From Methanolobus vulcani (GTDB taxonomy: Archaea; Halobacteriota; Methanosarcinia; Methanosarcinales; Methanosarcinaceae): a stretch of 64,000 nucleotides of DNA. The position numbers and the translations under genes are program-made. Positions 17,411-25,841 of this stretch are shown in pieces. Position 1 is the first letter of the stretch, and the number at the start of each line of letters is the position of its first letter. Location of the stretch: NCBI RefSeq assembly GCF_900100715.1, contig NZ_FNCA01000010.1:1-64000 (forward strand), given 5' to 3'. The notes beneath the pieces are model-generated. The model was not told the DNA's origin and did not search any database. It was given only the letters and a program-made list of their open reading frames with translations.

Positions 17411-17546
17411 TTCTGTGAACATGATATTCCGTATTAAGTACATGCTAATTTTATTCGTGTACATCATTCTATATATAATAACAAACTACTTTTATATGAG
17501 TTCATGCAATGTAGTGATTGCAATCAATTACAAGGAGATTGTGACA

Positions 17547-17885
17547 TTGAGGGAAAATGAGAGCAATTTGGTTATGGATATTAAAATTCATGAGTTCGTT
17601 GACAAGGACACATGGCATTTGCATCTTGCCTTGCACGCAAACAATCTGTTGCTTGGCGTAGCATTTGCAAACCTTGGCAATTCGAAGTATGATAACGAAA
17701 CCGTGGTAGCGGCAATACAGAGCCTTAAGAATGAATATTACAAGGCTATCGGATCTCCTATGAGATACAAGAATGGAAGTCTTATATTCCTGCCTGCTGA
17801 CCCGGGAATCGTCGCAAAAGAGTCACAAAAAGCATCTGAAATGGAGATAAAACATGTCTGCCATCCGGAAAAAGCAGTGGCTTGA
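17547..17885 (+). CDS. Small hypothetical protein with probable TTG start
   Basis: About 113 residues. The reading frame extends upstream to 17367 but would overlap the previous gene and add an unrelated hydrophobic stretch. AAGGAG at 17532-17537 is 9 bases before TTG 17547, which I take as the start; ATG 17574 is an alternative. The sequence (DIKIHEFVDKDTWHLHLALH, then LKNEYYKAIGSP) suggests a small cytoplasmic alpha/beta protein. No family recognised. Confidence 0.6.
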   Translation: MRENESNLVMDIKIHEFVDKDTWHLHLALHANNLLLGVAFANLGNSKYDNETVVAAIQSLKNEYYKAIGSPMRYKNGSLIFLPADPGIVAKESQKASEMEIKHVCHPEKAVA

Positions 17886-17892
17886 TCACATT

Positions 17893-17988
17893 AATATAAA
17901 TGCTGGCACCAACGATCCCCTCAGATAAAATGCACCCTCTTGCATTAACAAAATTGTTTGCTTTCAACAACAAGCCAGCATTTATATT
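17893..17988. repeat. 96-bp element bounded by perfect 15-bp inverted repeats
   Basis: AATATAAATGCTGGC (17893-17907) and its exact reverse complement (17974-17988) enclose 66 bases. The interior can form two smaller hairpins: AATGCA/TGCATT around a 7-base loop and AACAA/TTGTT. It lies in a 288-bp intergenic stretch, 8 bases after a gene end. It could be a structured RNA, a bulky terminator or a MITE-like insertion; no target duplication is visible. Confidence 0.7.
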
Positions 17989-18173
17989 CTCCTAAATATT
18001 AAAGGAATATGAAAGCAAGCACCTGAATTATTTTCAATGAATTATTATGGATCTGATTTTCTAGATATTCTATTCTGTGGCTTCTGATCACATCCCGTTC
18101 CATCATTCAAAAGTATTTCCTGCACAACACTTTTTACACTATACTTGCATACTGAAATTAGGAGGAGTAGGAA

Positions 18174-18467
18174 ATGCTGGATGATGATCTTGATGACTTG
18201 CCTGATGTACAGCCTTCTGAAAGAGAACGGGTCAAAGCAGAGCATGAGCTTGCCCACAAGGCAGCTTCACACCCAATCAGGCGCCAGCTTATAAGAGCTA
18301 TCGGCGCATTCGGAGCTACAAGGAGTGAACTTCTGGAAAGTACAGAACTTGATGAAAAGGTGTTCAAGTATCACACAGAGTTCCTTATTAATGGGGAATT
18401 TCTAAACATAATCGAGGATAAATATTTCCTGAGTGACAGGGGAATAGAACTTCTTGACTGCATTTGA
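18174..18467 (+). CDS. Small winged-helix regulator
   Basis: 97 residues. An acidic start (DDDLDDLPD) is followed by AHKAASHPIRRQLIRAIGAFG and TRSELLESTELDEKVFKYHTEFLINGEFL, a winged-helix pattern close to archaeal ArsR-like regulators, then a short wing and YFLSDRGIELLD. Ribosome site GGAGGAG at 18160-18166. It is 15 bp upstream of the molybdopterin-domain lipoprotein and probably co-transcribed with it. Confidence 0.75.
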   Translation: MLDDDLDDLPDVQPSERERVKAEHELAHKAASHPIRRQLIRAIGAFGATRSELLESTELDEKVFKYHTEFLINGEFLNIIEDKYFLSDRGIELLDCI

Positions 18468-18482
18468 ACCGGAGGTTAGTTC

Positions 18483-19154
18483 ATGGCTCAACTCAGGCAA
18501 TATAGTTTCTTAATTTACTGTCTAGTAGCCTTAATTCTTGTTTTAGCTGGCGGATGCGTTGAAAATTCACCCCAGGAGGTTAATACTTCCGGCGAAGCTA
18601 CCGTTTTTGAAGGACAGGAACTGACCCCTATCTCAGAACAGAGAAATAATGCTATTCAAGGTACTCAGTACATAGATCCGGATACATATGAGCTAAGAAT
18701 TTATGGCCTGGTTGATAATCCTGTCAACCTGAGCTATGATCAGTTGCTTGCATATCCTTCAGTTTCAAGATTCGTGCGCATGGACTGTGTTGAAGGCTGG
18801 GGATTCGATGCAAAATGGACCGGTGTTACGCTGAACACATTGTTCAATGAAACTGGCATCAACAGTAGTGCAACGACGGTCGTATTCTATTGTACAGACG
18901 GCTATTCAACTTCACTTGAGCTGGATTATCTTGTGGACAATGACATCATGCTTGCCTATAAACTCAATGACATAACCCTGCCTGCAGACAGAGGATTCCC
19001 TCTGCAGCTTGTGGCCGAGGATAAGTATGGTTACAAGTGGGCAAAATGGATTACTGCCATTGAAGTTATCAATGAACCCTACAAGGGATACTGGGAAAGC
19101 GTGGGTTACAACAACAACGCGGATGTTGGTGGTCCAGCGTTTGAGAGAAAATAA
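18483..19154 (+). CDS. Lipoprotein with a sulfite-oxidase-type molybdopterin domain
   Basis: 223 residues. Lipobox LAGGC with Cys25 as the lipidated residue, then an Oxidored_molyb domain: DTYELRIYGLVDNPVNLSYDQL, FVRMDCVEGWGFDAKWTGV with the Cys that ligates molybdenum in this superfamily, and DRGFPLQLVAEDKYGYKWAKW. At this length it has only the cofactor-binding domain. It acts on the outer face of the membrane. Some archaeal members may lack cofactor. Ribosome site GGAGGT at 18472-18477. It precedes the Ccm-like genes, which would fit a redox role linked to cytochrome c. Confidence 0.82.
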   Translation: MAQLRQYSFLIYCLVALILVLAGGCVENSPQEVNTSGEATVFEGQELTPISEQRNNAIQGTQYIDPDTYELRIYGLVDNPVNLSYDQLLAYPSVSRFVRMDCVEGWGFDAKWTGVTLNTLFNETGINSSATTVVFYCTDGYSTSLELDYLVDNDIMLAYKLNDITLPADRGFPLQLVAEDKYGYKWAKWITAIEVINEPYKGYWESVGYNNNADVGGPAFERK

Positions 19155-19174
19155 TTCTGAAAATCAGTTTTTTC

Positions 19175-19210
19175 CGTTTTGTCCTGAAATCAACACTTCT
19201 GGACAAAACG
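19175..19210. promoter_or_regulatory. Perfect 10-bp inverted repeat between lipoprotein and ccmA-like genes
   Basis: CGTTTTGTCC (19175-19184) and GGACAAAACG (19201-19210) are exact inverted copies with a 16-base spacer. The site ends 6 bases before the TATA box of the next gene. It may be an activator site, or a terminator hairpin of the upstream gene, though no T-run follows. Confidence 0.55.
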
Positions 19211-19215
19211 TTAAT

Positions 19216-19223
19216 CTATATAA
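19216..19223 (+). promoter_or_regulatory. TATA box of ccmA-like gene, leaderless start likely
   Basis: CTATATAA about 23 bases before ATG 19242 and no ribosome site between them, so the transcript probably starts at or next to the initiation codon. Confidence 0.6.
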
Positions 19224-19241
19224 CCAATAAATATAGCTCCA

Positions 19242-19988
19242 ATGGACAGTATCATCTCTATCACCGGTCTTTCAAAGAGCTTTGGGCGAAGGCAAGCATT
19301 GAACAATATCGATCTTGAGATCAAAAAAGGTGAGTTCGTTGCCGTATTCGGTCCCAACGGGGCCGGAAAGACCACTATTCTAAAGATAATGTCCACGATC
19401 ATCAATCCTTCCAGAGGAAGTGTGCTTGTTAATGAAATTGACGCCAAAAAACACCCTGAGAAAATAAGGGGTATGATAGGTGCAATCTCTCATGAGACTT
19501 ACCTTTACGATGAACTGACAGCAAGAGAAAACCTTGTTTTTTTCGGACGCATGTATGGAATTGAGAACAATAATATTGATGAAAAAGTTGATTCCATACT
19601 CAAAAGTGTAAATCTCCTTCAGCGTGCAGATGAACGTGCCGGTTCATTTTCAAGAGGTATGAAACAGAGGCTTTCTATTGCAAGGGCATTGTTGCATAAG
19701 CCTGAGATTCTGCTCATGGATGAGCCATATACCGGACTTGATCAGCATGCTGCTGCTAATTTTGAGCGTGTGCTCATGAGTACCGGAGATTCTGATGTTA
19801 CAAGGATAATGATAACCCACAACATCGAGCGTGCCTTTGAACTATGCGACCGCATGCTCATAATGGATAAGGGAGAAATACGCTTTGATAAACTAAAAAC
19901 TGAAATTGAAAGCGTGGATGATTTCAGGGAACAGTACCTTTCCATAGTGGAAAAGGATACCGATGCAGAGGGAATAAGTAACGTTTAA
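19242..19988 (+). CDS. ccmA: ABC transporter ATPase, CcmA-like (cytochrome c maturation)
   Basis: 248 residues. Walker A FGPNGAGKTT, signature FSRGMKQRLSIARAL, Walker B EILLMDEPYTGLD, switch His in THNIERA. The match to CcmA rests on the next gene being CcmB-like and on a CcmC homologue downstream; alone it could be any ABC-2-type ATPase. In bacteria CcmA with CcmB and CcmC releases haem-loaded CcmE for cytochrome c assembly. Methanosarcinales with c-type cytochromes carry such genes. CcmB follows after 18 bp. Confidence 0.82.
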   Translation: MDSIISITGLSKSFGRRQALNNIDLEIKKGEFVAVFGPNGAGKTTILKIMSTIINPSRGSVLVNEIDAKKHPEKIRGMIGAISHETYLYDELTARENLVFFGRMYGIENNNIDEKVDSILKSVNLLQRADERAGSFSRGMKQRLSIARALLHKPEILLMDEPYTGLDQHAAANFERVLMSTGDSDVTRIMITHNIERAFELCDRMLIMDKGEIRFDKLKTEIESVDDFREQYLSIVEKDTDAEGISNV

Positions 19989-20006
19989 TCTGCCTGTGGT
20001 GAGATA

Positions 20007-20681
20007 ATGAAGAAAAGCCTCTACATTGCAGCAAAAGACCTGAAATACGAGTTTCGCACAAAACAGATGCTCAATTCCATGCTTATCTTCTCGCTTATCG
20101 TCATAGTTATTTTCAGCATCTCGTTCGTTGATGTTCTCAGTCAGACAGAACTTGTAGGAAAACTCGCACCTGGTGTTCTTTGGGTGGCTTTCACCTTTGC
20201 AGGCACTCTGGGACTTTCACGTTCCTTTGCAGGTGAGATGGAGAACGGCTGTCTTGAAGGTTTGAAACTTTCACCAATTGACAGGAGCTCGATCTACATC
20301 GGGAAGACAATATCAAATGCTGTCCTGATGTTCATTGTGGAATTGCTCACAATACCAATCTTCATAGTTTTGTTCAACTACAATATCAGTGGCATTCCGG
20401 GACTTGCACTTGTAATTTTTCTGGGAACGTTTGGTTTTGTCAGTGTGGGAACCCTGCTTTCAGCATTGTCAGCAAGCACAAGGGCAAGGGAGATCATGCT
20501 TCCGGTGCTTCTGCTTCCGTTAATTATTCCTGTGATCATTCCTGCTGTTATGGCAACCGGGACGATACTCACAGATGGCGGAATTAGTAGTATTTCTTCG
20601 GAACTCAGGTTGCTTATAGTGTATGATCTGATATTCTTCGTTGTAGGACAGCTTGTGTTCGAATATACTGTGATGGATTAA
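20007..20681 (+). CDS. ccmB: CcmB-family membrane protein (haem export/cytochrome c maturation)
   Basis: 224 residues with six hydrophobic segments. The start (AAKDLKYEFRTKQMLNSMLIF) and the stretch LGLSRSFAGEMENGCLEGLKLSP are typical of CcmB, as is the helix near SALSASTRAREIMLPVLLLP. It is the membrane partner of CcmA. Ribosome site GGTGAG 4 bases before ATG. No CcmE, CcmF or CcmH gene is visible in the window. Confidence 0.87.
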   Translation: MKKSLYIAAKDLKYEFRTKQMLNSMLIFSLIVIVIFSISFVDVLSQTELVGKLAPGVLWVAFTFAGTLGLSRSFAGEMENGCLEGLKLSPIDRSSIYIGKTISNAVLMFIVELLTIPIFIVLFNYNISGIPGLALVIFLGTFGFVSVGTLLSALSASTRAREIMLPVLLLPLIIPVIIPAVMATGTILTDGGISSISSELRLLIVYDLIFFVVGQLVFEYTVMD

Positions 20682-20839
20682 GACACTCTGAAATTCACTT
20701 TCAAAAGCCTGAGAAGCAAATGTCATTTACACATACCTTACAATCGTTCCGATTAGTTGTCATATAGGTTCAAACGCTACCAATATTAATTAATGGATAC
20801 AATATCTCTAGTAATGGGGTAAAAGGGAGGATTATGGTT

Positions 20840-21028
20840 ATGGCTGAAAGCAATTGTGCAAACTGTAAGTTGAGACAAAAATATGATGAAAAATCAAAGT
20901 CGTTTCTAGGACGATTCTGGCGCTGGCACATTAACTTTTGTCCTGGCTGGAAAAAGTATTTTACTTCACTTCCATCAGAGGAAAAATCGAAAATTGCTGT
21001 TAAATACTATTTTAATAAGTACCAATAA
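20840..21028 (+). CDS. Small protein with N-terminal CX2C, between ccmB and ccmC homologues
   Basis: 62 residues from ATG 20840 (GGGAGG at 20825-20830 is spaced 9 bases; ATG 20834 is too close). CANCKLRQKYDEK gives a CX2C pair, followed by SFLGRFWRWHINFCPGWKKYF with a third Cys and many aromatic and basic residues. I have no named family for it. Lying inside a cytochrome c maturation locus, the CX2C and conserved His/Cys suggest metal or haem handling, but this is inference. Confidence 0.75.
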   Translation: MAESNCANCKLRQKYDEKSKSFLGRFWRWHINFCPGWKKYFTSLPSEEKSKIAVKYYFNKYQ

Positions 21029-21048
21029 TAAATCACACCTGATCTGTT

Positions 21049-21082
21049 AAGTGACTCTAATCAGAGTCACTTTTCATTTTAT
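21049..21082 (+). terminator. Hairpin plus T-rich tail after the small CX2C gene
   Basis: A perfect 10-bp stem (21049-21058 with 21063-21072) with a 4-base loop is followed by TTTTCATTTTATT. It lies 21 bases after the stop codon. Confidence 0.8.
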
Positions 21083-21132
21083 TCAGAGTTCTTGTTGTAT
21101 CTGCCGTTTAAGTTAAAATTCATGGAGGAAAA

Positions 21133-21477
21133 ATGGAAAACAATCTGATATATTCCGATAAACTTGTAGACGTAGATGATAAAGGTATACGTCTTAAGAA
21201 ATACTATTTTCCATTAGGACAGGCAAAGTTCGTGAAGTTCCAGGATATTTTTAAGATGGAGAAAAGACAGGCAACTTTAACTACCGGTAAATGGCGAATT
21301 TGGGGATCCGGCAATCTTATGACCTGGTTCCCTCTGGATTGGTTAAGGCCAAAGAGAGATATCATATTCTTTATCCAGATGGCAACTCAAAGTACACGAA
21401 TTGGTTTTACTGTAGAGAATACAAAGGCTTTTATTGAAGCTGTTGAGTCAAAGGACATTAGGATCGAAAATTCATAA
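21133..21477 (+). CDS. Hypothetical protein, possibly PH-like fold
   Basis: 114 residues, cytoplasmic, mostly beta strands with a C-terminal helix (TVENTKAFIEAVES), a layout seen in bacterial PH-like domains. It is rich in Trp and basic residues around WRIWGSGNLMTWFPLDWL. Ribosome site GGAGG at 21124-21128. It sits between a terminator and the ccmC homologue, so any link to cytochrome maturation is positional only. Confidence 0.65.
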   Translation: MENNLIYSDKLVDVDDKGIRLKKYYFPLGQAKFVKFQDIFKMEKRQATLTTGKWRIWGSGNLMTWFPLDWLRPKRDIIFFIQMATQSTRIGFTVENTKAFIEAVESKDIRIENS

Positions 21478-21572
21478 CAAGCTATTTTGAGAATCTTCAA
21501 TAATTTTCTGACTCATGTTTGATGTATGAAAAGCATTTAAACAAGGAGTTTTAATAAGGCAGAAGAACAACC

Positions 21573-22283
21573 ATGCTCATTGACAGGAAAAAAGAACGGA
21601 TACTTGCAATCATCACAGCTCCTGTTATGCTAATTGCCATCGGGATGATCTTTTTCTATCTGCCCCAGATGAAAGGCAATGCCAGTGAGATACTTGACAG
21701 CAGTTTCAAGATATTCTATTTCCACCTGCCAATAGCTATGGTATCATATCTTGCGTTCACTGTTGTTTTTATTGCCAGTATAATGCACCTTAAAGGAAAC
21801 AGCAGCAAATGGGACATCGTTGCCCATTCTGCCGCTGAGGTAGGCGTAGTATTTGCATTCCTCGTACTTGTCACAGGTTCGATATGGGCCAAAGCAACAT
21901 GGGGCTGGTACTGGATATGGGAGCCGAGGCTTACAACTTCACTTGCACTGTTCCTTGTATATCTTGCCTACCTGATGCTGCGTCAGGCACTTGAGGAACC
22001 TGAAAAAAGAGCTCGTCTTGCGGCTGTATTTGGAATTGTAGGATTTATCTCTGTCCCACTTAGTTTCCTGTCTATCAGATTGTGGCGTTCAGCCCACCCA
22101 CTGATGTTCGGTGGTTCTTCATACGGAAGCAGCGGCGGTGGACTTGAAGGAACTTCACTTCAGCTTACACTTGCTGTTAATATGCTGGCTTTTGGTTTGC
22201 TATTTGCATCAATGCTTGTTTACAGGATCAACAATGAATCATTGAAGGAAGAGCTTGAAGAAATGAAGTACAGCTCTTCTTAA
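21573..22283 (+). CDS. ccmC: CcmC-family haem-handling membrane protein
   Basis: 236 residues with six transmembrane helices. The diagnostic tryptophan-rich motif WGWYWIWEPRLT lies at about 109-120, with conserved His residues in FYFHLPIAM (about 50-58) and SAHPLMFG. CcmC binds haem and passes it to the chaperone CcmE. Together with the CcmA and CcmB homologues it makes the core of a system I cytochrome c maturation set. The C-terminus ends in a charged helix. Confidence 0.88.
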   Translation: MLIDRKKERILAIITAPVMLIAIGMIFFYLPQMKGNASEILDSSFKIFYFHLPIAMVSYLAFTVVFIASIMHLKGNSSKWDIVAHSAAEVGVVFAFLVLVTGSIWAKATWGWYWIWEPRLTTSLALFLVYLAYLMLRQALEEPEKRARLAAVFGIVGFISVPLSFLSIRLWRSAHPLMFGGSSYGSSGGGLEGTSLQLTLAVNMLAFGLLFASMLVYRINNESLKEELEEMKYSSS

Positions 22284-22295
22284 GCTAAGAAAAAG

Positions 22296-22303
22296 CATAT
22301 AAG
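22296..22303 (+). promoter_or_regulatory. TATA box of OYE-family gene, leaderless start likely
   Basis: CATATAAG lies 23-30 bases before ATG 22326 and no ribosome site is present. Confidence 0.55.
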
Positions 22304-22325
22304 CTCCTGCTATCAATATTCCTGC

Positions 22326-23426
22326 ATGTTGTTCGAACCTATTATGCTGGGGAATATGGAAGTTCCCAATCGTTTTGTACGTTCTGCTACCCATGAGTGG
22401 ATGGCAGAGCCCGATGGCACGCCAACCGACAGGATTGGTGACATGTATGAAGAGCTTGCCCGTGGAGAAGTGGGGCTTATAATCACCGGATATGCATATG
22501 TCAATCCTAATGGGAAAAGTGATACTCTTCAGCAGGGAATCTATGATGATAAGTTCATAGAGCCTTACAGGAAGATCGTCTCAAGGGTACATGAGCACGG
22601 AAGCAAGATCGTTATCCAGATAGTTCACGGTGGCAGGCAGACCATGATGACTGCGGATAATCCCGTGATTCTTGCACCATCTGCTGTGACCAATAAAAAG
22701 AACGGTGTGACCCCTGAGGAAATGACCGAAGAGGAAGTTCTTCAGACGATCGAAGACTTTGCCAACGCTGCAAGGAGAGCAAAGGAAGCAGGTTTTGATG
22801 GTGTTCAGTTACATGTTGCTCATGGTTTCCTGCTCAGCAATTTCATTTCTCCATACACGAACAGGCGTAAGGACAGGTGGGGAGGTTCCACAGAGAAGAG
22901 AACACAAATCATCCTTGACATTATCGACAGGATACACGAGATGATAGGTGATGAGTTCCCGATACTTGTCAAGCTCAATGCAACCGATGGTTTTCCTAAA
23001 GGAACGAAGAATGTCCTTGATGCTCCTGAATGCGTTGAGATTGCGAAGATACTTGCTGCAAATGGTGTGTGTGCAATAGAGGTCAGCGGTGGAATTGTCG
23101 AAGCAGGACAGGAGATGTTCAGGACTAAAATAAAGAGTACTGATGCAGAGGCTTATTACAAGGACTATTCCAAAATGATAAAGGAAGCAGTAGATGTTCC
23201 TGTAATGGTTGTAGGCGGTATACGCTCAAAGGCTGTCATGGAACAGATGCTTGATGAAGGATATGCCGATATGGTATCTCTTTGCAGACCTCTTATTTGT
23301 GAACCTGACCTTGTGGCAAAGATTAAAAATGGCGAGACAGAGGTCGCAAAATGTGTATCATGCAACCTTTGTTCCGATGAGAGTGGTATAAAGTGCAATT
23401 ATAATTTTAACCGTGCACAATCATAA
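22326..23426 (+). CDS. NADH:flavin oxidoreductase / Old Yellow Enzyme family
   Basis: 366 residues. FMN-binding TIM barrel of the OYE family: start LFEPIMLGNMEVPNRFVRSA, catalytic segment QLHVAHGFLLSNFISP (His pair typical of OYE), NRRKDRWGG and VVGGIRSK (phosphate site). A Cys cluster near the end (CVSCNLCSDESGIKC) resembles the iron-sulfur motif of the larger 2,4-dienoyl-CoA reductases, although the C-terminal NADH domain is missing. It reduces activated C=C bonds or related substrates. The 3' end overlaps the convergent HAD gene by 28 bp. Confidence 0.88.
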   Translation: MLFEPIMLGNMEVPNRFVRSATHEWMAEPDGTPTDRIGDMYEELARGEVGLIITGYAYVNPNGKSDTLQQGIYDDKFIEPYRKIVSRVHEHGSKIVIQIVHGGRQTMMTADNPVILAPSAVTNKKNGVTPEEMTEEEVLQTIEDFANAARRAKEAGFDGVQLHVAHGFLLSNFISPYTNRRKDRWGGSTEKRTQIILDIIDRIHEMIGDEFPILVKLNATDGFPKGTKNVLDAPECVEIAKILAANGVCAIEVSGGIVEAGQEMFRTKIKSTDAEAYYKDYSKMIKEAVDVPVMVVGGIRSKAVMEQMLDEGYADMVSLCRPLICEPDLVAKIKNGETEVAKCVSCNLCSDESGIKCNYNFNRAQS

Positions 23427-24070
23427 GACGGTTCCAGTTCATTCAGGAACTCTAAAAGGCGGGTGTGGTTCTCAATGACCATGTCTGCCTGATGGAATTT
23501 TTCAGCATCAAGGTATGTGGGAACTGCCAGACAACACAAGCCTGCTTTTTTGGCAGACTCAACTCCCATGGGTGCATTTTCGATAACAATAGCTTCATGG
23601 CTTGAAATCCCTAGCATTTCTATTGCTTTTAGGTATGGATCCGGGTCTGGTTTTCCACGCTGTACATCATCGGCTGTGACAAGTTCTCTGAAAATTCCGG
23701 GATATTCGGATTGAATGATATCCTGAACAATAGGTTTGTCAGAACCTGATACTACTGCAAGGTTGAATTTATCTTTAAGACCGAGGAGACACTCCGGCAT
23801 CCCTTCAAAAACCCTGAATTCTGCTATCCTGTTAAATTCTGCAATGTATCTCTCAACGATATCCAATATGTTAAACCTGGATGCATCTGCGCTTCCTTTC
23901 TCAAGCAGGAATCTCATGATGTCAACAGTTCTTTCTCCTTCTCTCTCATAGATATCCTGTTTATCCATTTCAACGCCAATTTCGTCAAAAATATGCTGGA
24001 CAGCTTCTGCATGATCTGACATAGAATCAACAAGCACACCATCCATATCGAATATTACAGCCTTTAACAA
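23399..24070 (-). CDS. HAD-superfamily hydrolase, beta-phosphoglucomutase-like
   Basis: 223 residues. Motif I IFDMDGVLVDS at 5-15 with the nucleophile Asp, motif II VVSGS, a conserved Lys in RGKPDPDPYLKA (motif III) and the motif IV region in IVIENAPMGVESAKKAG. The cap between motifs I and II is alpha-helical, as in phosphoglucomutase-like HADs. It probably hydrolyses or isomerises a sugar phosphate. It begins with TTG at 24070, with GGTGATGAT just upstream, a good match to the archaeal 16S tail. Confidence 0.85.
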   Translation of the reverse strand: MLKAVIFDMDGVLVDSMSDHAEAVQHIFDEIGVEMDKQDIYEREGERTVDIMRFLLEKGSADASRFNILDIVERYIAEFNRIAEFRVFEGMPECLLGLKDKFNLAVVSGSDKPIVQDIIQSEYPGIFRELVTADDVQRGKPDPDPYLKAIEMLGISSHEAIVIENAPMGVESAKKAGLCCLAVPTYLDAEKFHQADMVIENHTRLLEFLNELEPSYDCARLKL

Positions 24071-24106
24071 ATCATCACCATTGTGGATGAAGCATCGGTT
24101 TGCATT

Positions 24107-25039
24107 CTATAAACTTGTTTTGTCATTGTCAGATGACCAGTAAGCAGCAAGAGCAGACCCTGCAATATTATGCCATATACTAAACAAAGCACCCGGAAGA
24201 GCTGCAAGCGAAGAGAAATACTTTACTGCAAGTGCAACGCTCAGCCCGGAATTCTGCATTCCAACTTCAATTGCTATGGTTCTTGCATCCTTCTCGTCAA
24301 GTCCCAGTGTCTTTGAGAACAGGTAACCGCTGGCAAATCCAAATCCGTTGTGCAGTATGACTGCAACTATTACCAGTTTTCCGGCAACAAGTATGTTGTC
24401 TTTGTTCAGGGCGATTATAATTGCAATAATGAAGACTATCGTAGCTACTGACAATGCAGGGAATGCGTGTCTGAATCTTTCGATGTGTTTGCCGAAGAAT
24501 GTGTTCAGGAATATTCCAAGTGCCACAGGCACAAGTACTATTTTCACAATACTCAGCATCATGCTTCCAACTTCTACGGGCACTGCCTGGCCTATGTAAA
24601 GCCAGGTGAGTGCAGGTGTTAGTATGAATGCAAGCAGTGTGGACACCGATGTGAGTGTAATTGACAGTGCTACATCTCCCTTTGCAAGATAGCATATCAC
24701 ATTTGATGCAGTTCCTCCGGGGCAGGTTCCAAGCAGCACCATTCCTGCCATTATTTCAAGAGGGAGGTTCAGGGCGTATGAAAGGATGAATGCGATAAGC
24801 GGCATCAGGATATATTGCAATGCGGTTCCGATAACAATCACTTTTGGTCTTTTGAGTACCAGCAGGAAATCATTTGCAGAAAGGGTGATGCCCATTCCGA
24901 ACATTACAACTCCCAGCAGTGGGGTTATAGCATCCTTATATGGTGAGAAGATGGAAGGATAAGCAAAGGCCACAACCGAAAGCAGGACCGCCCATAATGG
25001 GAAGAGTGAAGTGAATTTCTTTATCATAGTATTGTTCAT
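24107..25039 (-). CDS. Bile acid:sodium symporter (BASS) family transporter
   Basis: 310 residues, about nine to ten hydrophobic segments. Family marks: FGMGITLSANDF, GMVLLGTCPGGTASNVICYLAKGD (the crossover region that binds Na+), and IEVGMQNSGLSVALA. The substrate is an organic anion, possibly a keto acid or vitamin precursor, taken up with Na+. It shares its strand with the HAD gene but with 36 bp and a start codon change between them. An internal ATG at 25027 is an alternative start. Confidence 0.87.
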   Translation of the reverse strand: MNNTMIKKFTSLFPLWAVLLSVVAFAYPSIFSPYKDAITPLLGVVMFGMGITLSANDFLLVLKRPKVIVIGTALQYILMPLIAFILSYALNLPLEIMAGMVLLGTCPGGTASNVICYLAKGDVALSITLTSVSTLLAFILTPALTWLYIGQAVPVEVGSMMLSIVKIVLVPVALGIFLNTFFGKHIERFRHAFPALSVATIVFIIAIIIALNKDNILVAGKLVIVAVILHNGFGFASGYLFSKTLGLDEKDARTIAIEVGMQNSGLSVALAVKYFSSLAALPGALFSIWHNIAGSALAAYWSSDNDKTSL

Positions 25040-25088
25040 GAGAACCGCATCTCTGAGTAAAATTTACCGATATAGTCTGGAACTGATA

Positions 25089-25097
25089 CTATAAATA
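25089..25097 (+). promoter_or_regulatory. TATA box of the S4/FtsJ gene, leaderless start likely
   Basis: CTATAAATA lies 25-33 bases before ATG 25122 with no ribosome site between. Confidence 0.65.
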
Positions 25098-25121
25098 GTA
25101 CGTTTCCTTATTAATTGAACC

Positions 25122-25778
25122 ATGAGACTGGACGCATACCTTGTTGAAGCAGGACTCTTTAAGTCACGTGGGCGGGCCAAGACCGCCATACTCAACGGAA
25201 GTGTCAGGGTTGACGGCACAGTCGTCAAGAAACCATCAAAGGACATCAGTGCTGATTCTGAGGTTGATGTGGATGAGGGGCTTGATATGCCACGTGGTTA
25301 CTTCAAGCTCAAAAGGATACAGGATGCAACAGGTGTGATATCTCCGGGTGACCGGGTGCTTGACCTGGGTTCCAGTGCAGGAGGATTCCTTATGATGGCA
25401 TCTGAGATAGCCTCATCTGTGAAGGGTGTGGAGTTTAGCAGGGATTTTGATGACGAACTTGGCAAAGTTGTCAGTGAAAAGGAAAATGTCGCTGTGATGT
25501 TTGGCGATGTGTTCCGGATTCCTCTGGATGAAATGTCACCGGAGCTTGTTGATGTGATTCTCAGTGACATGACACTTGAACCAATGGACTCACTGGCAGC
25601 TCTTGAAAGAGTGTTGCCGCTTCTAAGGGACAATGGTAAATTACTTCAGGTCATCAAAATGGGGAAAGAGAAGAACAGTAAACCCATAATTGCTAAAATT
25701 GAGTCTCTTGGTGTAAAGATACTGGACATTCTGGGATCTGACAGGCAGGAGATATACATAATAGCACAGAAAAAATAG
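25122..25778 (+). CDS. S4-domain plus FtsJ/TlyA-like RNA methyltransferase
   Basis: 218 residues. An S4 RNA-binding domain at about 1-60 (MRLDAYLVEAGLFKSRGRAK, INGSVRVDG-like) is followed by a Rossmann methyltransferase domain with motif I RVLDLGSSAGGFL. The combination is that of TlyA-type 2'-O-methyltransferases that act on ribosomal RNA, and of related archaeal proteins. Length is shorter than bacterial TlyA (about 250-270). SAM-dependent RNA methylation is the likely reaction; the target site is not known. Confidence 0.82.
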   Translation: MRLDAYLVEAGLFKSRGRAKTAILNGSVRVDGTVVKKPSKDISADSEVDVDEGLDMPRGYFKLKRIQDATGVISPGDRVLDLGSSAGGFLMMASEIASSVKGVEFSRDFDDELGKVVSEKENVAVMFGDVFRIPLDEMSPELVDVILSDMTLEPMDSLAALERVLPLLRDNGKLLQVIKMGKEKNSKPIIAKIESLGVKILDILGSDRQEIYIIAQKK

Positions 25779-25841
25779 CACAGAAAAAAGTGCGATCATC
25801 AGAGAATGGATCTGAAGTATTAAACATAAGTTGAGGTCAAT

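Noticed and set aside
23399-23426. 28-bp overlap of the OYE and HAD genes as a sign of misannotation
   Set aside because: Both are convergent and both keep good family C-termini, so a short tail-to-tail overlap is acceptable.
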